A DNA stretch of 64,000 nt from Phoenix dactylifera. Taxonomy: Eukaryota > Streptophyta > Magnoliopsida > Arecales > Arecaceae. Positions 25,729-35,284 of the stretch are shown one piece after another. The DNA is taken from positions 31,079,575 through 31,143,574 of the forward strand of contig NC_052392.1 of NCBI RefSeq assembly GCF_009389715.1. Reading direction: 5' to 3'. A program made the translations under genes and the position numbers. Numbering within the stretch: position 1 is the stretch's first letter; the number at the start of each line of letters is the position of its first letter. A model generated the notes under the pieces. It was not told the origin of the DNA and searched no databases. It saw only the letters and a program-made list of their open reading frames with translations.

Positions 25729-28096
25729 GCACGCACATGTACACATGTACATATGTATATGTATATCAAATAGGAAGGAGAGAAACCTCCACTGACTTCG
25801 TTAGTTAATGAAGGTCTGTCTTAACTATCAAATCTTACACAAACAATATTCCACTTGTATAAGTTTTATCTGAAAGTTAACTTATTCATATTATTAATAT
25901 ATATTTATATTTATAATTTTATTTGCTTCATTTTCTAGAGTTTTATTATTTTAGGTTCTTATTTTACCTTTTTTTTTTTAATACTAGGCATGGTTGGCGC
26001 TTGTGAACGTGCTAGTGTTACTCCATATAAAAATTATATGACTGCAATTAAATCAAATCCCAATCTTATAGTTCAACATGTGTGGTTATTACAAAAGTTT
26101 TTAAAAAAATAATTCATGCAAAATCTTTTCCACCAAAATTTAATGTTCTCTCAATATGCCTAGAATGATGCCAATCTAGCTATTGCAACTTTTAATCATC
26201 TATTGGTAATGATACTTCATATCTTGTTTTATTGATTGGAAATCACTTCCTAAATATTTTGGTTTCCTTCAATTGGGCAGGGGTGCATTAGCTCAGAATC
26301 TGTACGTCTCGAGCATGAAGCTTACATCAGCAACCTTTGCCTCAGCCATGACTAATCTCATCCCAGCAATCACATTCATTTTGGCTGTTCTATTCAGGTA
26401 CTTGACGTTCTATTTATATTGTTACAAATAAATTTAGAGTTTTTTTACAAATAAATTTAGAGATTTTATTTTTTTTCTATTAATCCAATTTAAGATTAAC
26501 TTTTCCATGAAGATTGGAGAGTTTAGGATTCCACTCCATTTCCGGACAAGCAAAGGTTTTGGGGACCTTGGTTGGGATTGGTGGTGCCATGCTTCTCACC
26601 TTCTACAAAGGAGTAGATATCAATCTCTGGTCAACAAACCTCAACCTCCTCAACTCGGAGAGAGCTGCAGCACGACACCAAGAGCCTGGTAATCACGTCA
26701 TGGGCTCATTGCTGGCTGTTGCTAGTTGTGTCTGTTATGCAATCTGGTTAATAATTCAGGTGATACTAACGCGATTATGGCCTCTTGGTACTTCGGACTA
26801 CACTTGGAATAACTGTTGGAAACGTCTACAAATATTTATCTTTGCAGGCAAAGATGATGAAAGAATATCCTTGTCACTACTCGAGCACGGCCTTGATGTG
26901 TTTAATGGGAACAGTTCAGAGCATCATTTTCGCGCTTTGTGTAGAGAAAGATTGGGGCCAGTGGAGATTAGGGTTTGATATTAGGCTGCTCGCCGTCGTT
27001 TATTCAGTATGATTCTTCTTCTTCTTCTTCTTCTTCTTCTTCTTCTTCTTCTTTTTCGTTTTTCATACTTCTCTCTTTTTTGTTTTCTTGTTCTTTTGAC
27101 GATATTTTTGTGACTGCTGAAGTGTGCCTTCCTGCATGATGTGGTGTTACAGGGTGTGGTGGGATCTGCATTGATCCTTACAGTTCTGGCTTGGTGCATC
27201 AAGAAAAAGGGCCCGCTGTTTGCTTCTATCTTTAATCCTTTGATGCTTGTCATCGTTGCACTTCTGAGTTCACTTTTATTGAATGAGAAGTTGTATCTCG
27301 GAAGGTTAGGTTCACCTTTCTTCTTTATATGTTCACTAGTATAGCAAGAATGCTATCCATGATTCATATATAGAACACCCTGCTTCAGCCTGTCTACTTG
27401 TGGTGCTCATATGTTTGTCCGACATACACGTACTACTATCCTGTATTGTCCTTTGTACTAGATGCTTGGTTATAGGTGGTAGTCGTGTGTAAATGACTCT
27501 AGATTCAGTGTTGGGATCACACTCCTGTTAACAAGATGCAAACTCTTAGACTTCATTCCACCTTCCACTCACTACTAATGTACATGCACGGCTCTCATAC
27601 TTGATTCAGTTCAGACTACTATACTAGCTTCTTTTTTTTTTGACGATGAAGAAAAGAAACTAGAGTAGCAAAAATTGAAAGCACATCTATCATATTATTA
27701 CTTAAACAATAGAAGAAGTATCTAATCAGATGAGCAACCATATAGTTATTCAGGATTCTCATGTGCATCGCATTTGTCAACATTGGATACAGTTCTTGTA
27801 TTTGCACTAGCTCTTCTTGTTTTCATGCAATTATCTACCAAAAAAAGACAGAGGATGCATCTACTGATTAAAAATAATCTAATGTTCTATTCTCATATTT
27901 GTTGTGCAGTGTTTTAGGAGCTGTATTGATTGTAATTGGGTTATACATGGTACTCTGGGGAAAAGGAAGAGAAGCAGCTGCGAAGGTAGGGGAGTTGCCT
28001 GCAGATGAGTCCATAGATGTCATCATAGTTTCTGGAGACAATGGTTTGCAAGAGCAATGTTCAGGGCCTCGTGGTCCCTCCGAATCAAAACAGTAG
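23413..28096 (+). CDS. WAT1-related (nodulin MtN21/UMAMIT-type) transporter, gene B
   Basis: Seven exons: 23413-23609, 24421-24483, 26281-26397, 26513-26759, 26848-27006, 27153-27304, 27910-28096. All introns are GT-AG and the 1122 nt stay in frame to a TAG, giving 373 residues, normal for the family. The start MGGQLRVV is chosen from its match with pseudogene A. Two EamA repeats can be followed: residues about 15-155 (VQLVFAGVNIFYKLAINDGM; NLYVSSMKLTSATFASAMTN) and about 185-335 (AWCIKKKGPLFASIFNPLML). Roughly ten hydrophobic helices are expected, with a hydrophilic tail ending GPSESKQ. The family moves amino acids, auxin or other metabolites; the substrate is unknown here. Subtype by memory: At1g68170/At1g25270-like. 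Intron 2 (1.8 kb) holds a compound microsatellite. This is the only complete copy of its subtype in the window. Confidence 0.95.
23622..23654. repeat. (AT)n microsatellite in intron 1 of gene B
   Basis: About 16 AT units shortly after the exon 1 donor of gene B. Pseudogene A lacks it at the equivalent place. Confidence 0.9.
25631..25770. repeat. compound microsatellite (CT)n(ATCT)n(AT)n(AC)n
   Basis: Consecutive blocks of CT, ATCT (about seven units), AT and AC (about twelve units), fading into ACATGTAC words. It lies in intron 2 of gene B, is non-coding and is likely to vary in length. Confidence 0.95.
27010..27054. repeat. (TTC)n microsatellite in intron 5 of gene B
   Basis: About 14 TTC units directly behind the exon 5 splice donor. 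The overlapping Arg-rich minus-strand frame is an artefact of the repeat. Confidence 0.9.
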
Positions 28097-29237
28097 TTGC
28101 CTTCAAGTGTAGAAAACAAGACAAGGTTTTCTTGTTTTAAATTTAAGTAGGATGAGATGCAACTTTGTAACAAGCATTTTTCAGCTATATGGAACTGTTA
28201 TGTAAGGAAATCTCATTAAATTTTTCCAATTGGAAATAGAAGGAACATGAAATTATACCGTTTCTTTTCTTCCAGAAACATGTAATAGTCATTGATCTAT
28301 GAAAATAAAATAGTTTTTCAAGAGAGATGAACTTTAAATCCTGATTCTGACTTAGTTTTCTTTCCCAACAGCAATTTTGACTGAAAGTTTCAAGAGCTAT
28401 AATTATGATATAACTCAAATTCATGAAGCTAGTTTAAGTTTTGGTTAGAGGAGTAGACAATTACAAAAATCTTTATTGGAATGTTGTTTCATGTGTGACA
28501 AATGTGTCTTGAGATGTGATATGTAAAAATGATCCGATCAGAGAGAAGAAAGATTTTTCTCAACCTGTTCAACTCGAATCTCTCGAACAAAAAATAGAAA
28601 AAGATGAAAGAATTATGCAAATGGGGCTTAAAGTCTTCTTTTCTTTTAGTGATGATTGCACCTCCTAAACTAAGGTATGTAGTCTCTATTTATAATACTG
28701 AGAGCCGTCCTTACATAATTTAGATCGGATTCCTTTTTCTAATTGTAATAGGTCTCTATTTCCTAAAATAGACATCATTAGTAGAAATATTATGGAAAAA
28801 GCTAAAATTTTTAAAGAGGTAGATTCTGATTTTTACATCAATTTTGTCTTTTATTGCTTCGCATGATTCTTCTCGAATAGAGAGCGACACCCGGTTAAAG
28901 TCTTACCCGAATAGAATTTTTGGTTTTATCGGCCCATTTCTGGCCTCAAACGATAGAATTAGGCTCAATTGCTAGGGGCATCACATTGTAGATTTGAAAA
29001 AAAAAAAATATCTTAATCGAATGTCATATGATCAAATTATGGCATCCAGAATTTGGCCTACTACTTGGCTTTTCGATATAGCTCATCTTGTTCTTGGATC
29101 CTATCCATCCCTACTCGTAGTGGGCAAGGTAGTACACATCAACTTTAGGGATTCTCTTGGATCACAGAGAGTTGCTTGGTTGGCACATCCAGAGCTTCTT
29201 CGAAGTCGATTCAGAACCTGTGGCTAGTATTGGGTGA
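28097..29237. other. 3' flank of gene B and intergenic DNA
   Basis: Non-coding. AT-rich 3' flank of gene B to about 28450, then sequence with no recognisable feature up to the LTR element at 29243. No gene seen. Confidence 0.5.
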
Positions 29238-29242
29238 GTGAG

Positions 29243-30751
29243 TTGATGCAGTACTGTCACGGGAGAAGTGGCTGCAATGGTAATGAGTCACCCGGAATGG
29301 TTGTGGCTGCTGTAAAATAGAGTGACAGAGGAAGAGGGAAAAAAGAAGAGGAGGAAAGTGAGAGAGAAAAATAGGAAGAGAGGAAGAGAAAAGAGGGAGA
29401 AGAGGAAAGGAGGAAGAGAGTAGGAGAAACGTGGGGGGAAAATTGTTAAACCTTCATTTTTTTTTTGGAACCTTTACGGGTTCGGCTTTCGGTTGAAACC
29501 TGCTCCAATAACTGTTAGCCCAGCACGTGCAGATCACATGCAAAAGAATTTTTTTTTTTTTTTTTTTTGCTTGTTGGACCCGGGTTGTGGGTAACGGGTT
29601 TAGGACTTACCCGTTACCTGATTTCTTCTTCAACCTCCCGACTGAGTCGGGAGGGTGATCCGGTCACTTCGGCGGCGGTTGCGGAATGGCCGAACGGCGT
29701 GGCGATGGAGTTCGCGGCCGCAGCTCCGTGAGGGCGGCGACAGGCGACGGCCGAACGTGGTGGCAGCCGGATTTCTCCTGTGTGCAGCGGTCGGCGAGTG
29801 CGTCGACAGTGCTGAGGGACAGGGTTGAAAATAGAGCAGTGACGCTCTTCTTCTTTCCGGCGGTGGGAATCACTTGTGGCCCGTCAACGCGCTCCGGTGT
29901 CCGTGGTCGAGATACTCCTTAAAGCTCGTGCGCCAACCGGAATCTGGGGATCCGGTGACGCTCGGCCATATACCGGTGGCTGTTGCTACAGGTTGTGGTG
30001 GTGTCGGGTGTAGGCACCGGTGGTTCGGGCAGTGCACGTCAGAGGAACCGCGACGATGGTAGCAATGGGCGGACGAACGGGGACGAAGACCCTGTTTCTC
30101 TTTTTTTTTAATTTTTTTTTGAAACCGAGGGGTTGTTCCCCTCTGTCCCTTCCTGTGAAAACCGTGAGAGCGAGGGAATTTTTTTTTTTTTTTTGGCTCT
30201 CGGTTTGGAAGAAGTAGCCGGGAGATGGAAGTGCCAACACAGTCTTCACCTGACGGCAGCCCACGGAAACTAAGGCCCTGATGGATCAGGACTTTGGCAG
30301 CAGGGGCAAAACCCACCAAGGCTCTGATACCAAGTTGATGCAGCACTGTCACGGGAGAAGTGGCTGCAATGGTAATGAGTCACCCGGAATGGTTGTGGCT
30401 GCTGTAAAATAGAGTGACAGAGGAAGAGGGAAAAAAGAAGAGGAGGAAAGTGAGAGAGGAAAATAGGTGGAGAGGAAGAGAAAAGAAGGAGAAGAGGAAA
30501 AGAGGAAGAGAGCAGGAGAAACGTGGGGAAAAATTGTTAAACCTTCATTTCCCTAATCATGAAAATAGGTCCCTATATATAGGGCCCAAATACACATTTT
30601 GCATAAATCTCCTTGCACAGAAATAAATCCTAATAAGCCCACAAATAACACAAATAAACCACAAATAAATCCTAAAATGCAAATAAACCCAGAAATAAAA
30701 ATATAAAATAAACATGCAGATAAAATGGTGGCCTAGCTGATGTCGCCATCA
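29243..30751 (-). mobile_element. Non-autonomous LTR retroelement with truncated 3' LTR
   Basis: A full LTR (30336-30751, 416 bp, ending GCCATCA) is preceded by a perfect initiator-Met primer site (minus strand, 30321-30332). A partial LTR at the other side (29243-about 29455) matches the first 210 bp closely (TGCA, CTGTCACGGGAGAAGTGGC onwards) and then stops. GTGAG flanks the element at 29238-29242 and 30752-30756, so the outer edges are real. The inner part of the 3' LTR and the polypurine tract are missing. The 0.85-kb interior is GC-rich with A/T homopolymers and has no gag or pol motif. Its longest frame (160 codons, minus strand) shows no domain. Class: LARD/TRIM-like. Confidence 0.8.
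30321..30332 (-). promoter_or_regulatory. Primer-binding site of the non-autonomous LTR element
   Basis: TGGTATCAGAGC on the minus strand, three bases from the LTR. Identical to the sites of Copia-1, Copia-2 and Gypsy, so the element could be copied by another element's reverse transcriptase. Confidence 0.9.
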
Positions 30752-30756
30752 GTGAG

Positions 30757-31713
30757 CTTTGATGGAGAGAGAATGTGGGAAAGAGAAGTCTACATGGAAT
30801 ACGAATTTGAAGTTTTTGTAAAATTTGTTTCCGGTTTGGATGGGACCAGACAAGCTATACGAGTATCGAGGGAGGGGTAGAGGGATTCCATATCCTACCA
30901 TCCAAGGATAGGAAAGGGGGCGAGGCAACAGAAACAAGAGGGGTAAATAGGTTTGAGAGGAGATATGAGCTCTTTGGGTTTGTGAAGAGAAAGAAACAAA
31001 CCATGAGCCGGGTTTGCATACAAGGTTCGAATCCCAATACAATAATTATCAAGGTTAACCAATATCTCGGCAACCAAGTTTTTTCGAGAGATCAGCTAAT
31101 ATTTTCAAAACAAAATATTGATGCCTTTACCAATATGGTAAATCCAGATTAAAAACTATATAAATATTACTTTCAAAATGAATAAATAAAAAAATTATAC
31201 TTAAGGAAATAAAAGTGATTAAAAATATCAATCTTATGTGTATATATATATATCGTATTGATCGAGATAATGTGGTCAAGACTTTCACATAGATATCACA
31301 TCAGGAGATACTCCATATTGATACAAATTGAGATCTTGATCAAGATGAAAATCTTGGTTCTATAGGCCTATGGGTTGAAGCAAGTTTGATCTTTGGGTGC
31401 ATACTAGGATAAACCCAACTTGACGGCCGATTTCATCCTAACATATCCAATCCATTGTGATCTGCATATTAGATTGTCTTAAGAAATCTTGACATGCTAG
31501 CATTCGAGTTAGAGCTCCAATTAGATCCTTTGGATCTGTGTGGTGGTGTTAGCTTGAGTCAAACCCTATTTAAGCCAGATAATTTACAATTGAAGTCAAG
31601 ATTATTGTGTCCTTTACCTACGAAAAAGGATTTTCTCGGAAAGTTCCTACATAAAAGCTATCCATTTTTAAAAATTGCAATAGCAACATATGAATGAATG
31701 TGGCAAGTCATAC
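30757..31713. other. intergenic, downstream of pseudogene C
   Basis: No gene seen. The position where exons 4 to 7 of pseudogene C would be expected (minus strand) was read for family motifs such as KGP, EKRGPVF and GLYSVLWG; none was found. Confidence 0.5.
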
Positions 31714-33370
31714 CCTAATACAACGGCCAAAATGAAGGTAACCACTGGAATAGAATTCATGGTTGCAGCTGACAGGGTTGCTGAAGTGTAACTAAGGGCA
31801 ATGGAGTGTATGTTTGTGCCTACAACAATCCTAACAAAAAAAAAAAAAAGGCTGGACAAGTCAAAATTTGTCCTGAAATCTTGCTCAAAATTTTTTTCAG
31901 AGTGAATTAATTGGTTGTTTAATGATGGAAATCGTTAGACATTGTATTATGAATAGTAATCTCATAGGAATGATTAAAGAATTTTTTGTATGGATATCCT
32001 TCTAAATATCGAATTTTGCATAAATACCTTTCCAAAATTGATATTTGTATGTATACCCTCGTAAAATGCTGTTATTGTACAGATGCCCGTAATATAACGG
32101 CTGTTATAATGGTGTTAAAAAAATCATAATTATATTAATTAAAAATAAAATAAAATTTTAAAATTACACTATTGTTCTTGTTTTCTTTCTCTGCCCATTA
32201 AGGGTATTTTAGTCATTTTAATTTGAAACCGTTAATTTTTTAACATCGTTAGATAGCATGGGTACGTATGCAAAAATAATTAAAAAAAAGAGTAGAATGG
32301 CAAAACAAGTGTTTTACGAGGGTATACATGCAAATATCAATTTTGGAAGGGTATTCATGCAAAATTGAATATTTAGGAGGACATTCATGCAAAAAAACCC
32401 ATGATTAAAATATGCTCAAATGAGAATATATGTTTAAATTAATTATGATAAAATGTATTCAATAAATAGGTCCCAAGCACAGACAACATTAATCAAAGCA
32501 ACCTTAAACCTTAGCAAAAAAAGCAACCTTAATTAGGAATAAAGAAGATATATGGAAATATGTGCAATGGAAGTATGCTGTCTGGACACCTAATCATTGC
32601 ATGCAAAGAAATCGTAGTTTTAGTCGTGAAAATCTTTTGTACATGAGAGAATGAAAGGTAGAAAAATGGAAATTTGAATAAATGTCAGGTAAATTTTAAG
32701 GCAAATTAAAGTTATATGAATTAAATTTGAATCGTTGTTTCACTTTTTATATCTATACCTAAATGTTGCAATTAGTTCTCTATTATCGACAATATAATAG
32801 GAAAGGAAAAAAAGTGACATGAAGTCCCAAAAATGGATTATCGACAATTGGGCTGCTTTTCTTGCTAATTAGTAAATTGTATGGATTTAGGCCTCCCTTC
32901 TTCTCCATGATGATGATGAAGATGATAAGAATGATAGTAGCAGCAACAATAACAGTAGTGGTAATGAGGATAATAGTGATGAAATATAAAATAAGAAAGA
33001 AAATATGGATTGTAAGGTCATTAATATGATAGCTAATGAAACTTACCCAATTTAAGCAAGTAAGAACATCTCGAAGAACACCATAAATATGGGAGTTGCA
33101 GAGCTCTCTTACTTGAAAATATAGATCTTGAATAATCAAATCTAAATAAGAAGGAAAGGAATTCCACGAAACAGGAGCAAGAATTACCTCTCAAGTACAA
33201 AAGCAATGGGTATAACCAAGAGGAGAGTGGCAGCAAATTGTCCATAGAACACAAACAAGGATGTGGGATGCACTCATGCCACCATTGAAGGCAGCCTTGG
33301 AGAGCATTTGCATGCCTGCGTAAATAAGTCTAATAAGAAAGACAACCAGGCAGACCTCAATATCTTCCAT
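31714..33370 (-). pseudogene. WAT1-related transporter pseudogene C (exons 1-3 only)
   Basis: Exon 1 is at 33188-33370, starting MEDIEVCLVVFLIRLIYAGM. It is 183 bp rather than the 173 of D and E, and changes frame after GGMSASHIL; a shifted frame continues FVFYGQFAATLLLV. Exon 2 at 33047-33111 is 65 bp instead of 63, with a frameshift and a TAA near its end. Exon 3 at 31714-31830 is the expected 117 bp and open ([20 protein letters not shown]). Splice sites remain GT-AG. Exons 4 to 7 are absent. Intron 2 hosts a MULE-like MITE. The subtype is that of D and E, as an older relative. Not functional. Confidence 0.88.
31979..32400. mobile_element. Mutator-like foldback MITE with 9-bp TSD
   Basis: 422 bp with inverted arms of about 90 bp (left ATATCCTTCTAAATAT...ATTTGTATGTATACCCTCG; right end GCATGCAAAAAAACCC-like complement) and the 9-bp TSD ATGATTAAA at 31970-31978 and 32401-32409. 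The 9-bp TSD and long arms fit Mutator-like elements. No transposase. It lies in intron 2 of pseudogene C. Related copies are at 15598-15868 and 16322-16582. Confidence 0.85.
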
Positions 33371-34789
33371 GACTAAACTTTGGCTTGGAGCAACTCCAAA
33401 ATAGAGTGTTAGATATATATAGACTGTAAGCACAGATCCGAGACCAAGGTGGAAATGTGTGCATCAACAAAGGAGATTTTTTTCTCCTTCTTTTTCCAGT
33501 GAAAGAGAACAAATAGAGAAAGTTATGCTGACTAGAAATCCAATTATAAGTATAAAAGGATGAAGAAGTGTAACTTGGAGTCACCAACCACACTAGGCAT
33601 CTGATGCATCTTCTTTCGCCATCTCATCAAGATTCAAAATTTTCTCACTCTTGCTTATTTTTTGATGTAGACTCATTTTGGATAAGGCCTAAGCCCCAGT
33701 TAATCCAACTAGAAACTTAGCAAACCATTCAAATTCTCACTTATTCATGAACACAACCCAACGGATGGATTGATAAAGTATAGGTCCAAATTGATGGCAG
33801 ACTTGATTCATGCCGGCCGCAATCATAAGATATACTAACATGATTATTATTTCTGGTGCATTTACAATGTGAAATGATTAATGTTAGCCACCATCATAAG
33901 ATATGCTAATATGACTATCATTTCTGGTGCATTCAAATTTGTATCATAAATAATAATCATGTCGGCATATCTTGTGGTTGTGACCTGCACGGATCAAGCC
34001 TGCTATCACGAATCTGTGCCCAAAACCCGAACTAGTTTGATTACCTGGTTCGGGGAAACCCCATCCAATCTGATACCAACTTGAAAAAAAAGAGCCAATG
34101 AAGGACCAGCAAGACGGGATTGGTCTTACGAAAGCTACCACTAAAAGCATCGTGTCATCCGTGGATCCACCCATCATGGACGGCATTGGCCCGAAGTGGA
34201 GCTGAACTCAGTTCCTGCCTTGCCCAATTTAAGGATAAAAAAAGAAGACCTGAAGTGCCATGCATCCGTCTACAATACAAACAAAACGGATATTTTTTTT
34301 TTAAAGAAATGCCATGCATCCATCTGTCTACAAGCATAAAAAAATCTCTATAACAAACTAAGCCATCATAAAACCTCTGAATGTGACAAACTGAAGAAAA
34401 GGTTCGAACAATTAATGTACCATCTGGATGTAAGCGGTGGAATTTTTTAGCCAGTTGAGATGGCTATGAGTGTACCAACCGGCGCGGAAAACAGCACTTT
34501 GTTGCTTCCCTTGCTGTGGATAACGTTTGAAGTCGAACTTTGGTGGCATGATTTAAGAATTTGGACAGTCGTGGATACAAGGATTAGTGGATAATGACCT
34601 AAGAAACTCGAACATGTGACCGGATGGAGAATCATTAAAGAGACGACAAAGCCCAAGGTGGAATGCATGGTGGACAAAAAGTTTCCTATAATCTAAACCT
34701 AGTAGGTTGGTTGTAAATGTGGTGGGTTTTACTTTGTAGTATTCTATGCCTTAGATCTTGTAAGGTTCGGCTTGTAAGATGGCCTAACC
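33371..34789. other. intergenic, upstream of pseudogene C
   Basis: No gene seen. A 61-bp imperfect direct repeat (CATCATAAGATATGCTAA and TTTCTGGTGCATT words, near 33829 and 33890) is the only structure noticed. Confidence 0.5.
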
Positions 34790-35080
34790 TAACAACAGGA
34801 CTGGAGCAGGGCTTAGCATGGTTTACTCCTAAATCTAATCAGGGAAGAAGTACCCAGGACTCCACCAAAAAAAGCTAGTCGGAAGGTACTTTTTGGGTTC
34901 CTTAGTCCTGTATAATTACCCAAGATCTCCTCGGCGAATAACTGATATGGGACTAAACATATGCTTGCACGAGTCCTCATATACTCTTTCCGTTCAAGCC
35001 CTAACGTTCTCGTTAGGCTAAGAGTTCAAATTCATTCAAATCTAATAACTAACATCATGATAGGCCTATGGTCAGCCTCC
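34790..35080 (-). mobile_element. TRIM-like LTR element, copy 3 (partial)
   Basis: Read on the minus strand, about 35075-34980 matches the interior of copies 1 and 2 (GGCTGACCATAGG, TGAACTCTTAGCC, ACGAGAACGTTAGG). It runs into an LTR-like part at 34979-34790 beginning TGAGGACTCGTGCAAGCATA and containing AAGGAACCCAAA. The upstream LTR and primer site are missing. It ends just before the D/E segmental duplication starts. Confidence 0.6.
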
Positions 35081-35284
35081 ATGCTTTTTGAAGCGTCAGC
35101 AGATCACGGTTGGGGAAAACTATTTTTCCTGTAGTGCAACAATGATGATCCCAAACTCACCACCCTTTGTCTCTAAGACTGTTATGCAAGCGCTGCTATT
35201 ACTAAACAATAATTATTCAAATCCAGCTTACAAGTTACAACTCTCGAGAGACCGCGTTTTTAAACTAAGAATTGCTGAACTTAT

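Noticed and set aside
29870-30352. 160-codon minus-strand frame in the non-autonomous LTR element
   Set aside because: Spans the primer-binding site and homopolymers; no gag zinc knuckle, protease or polymerase motif.
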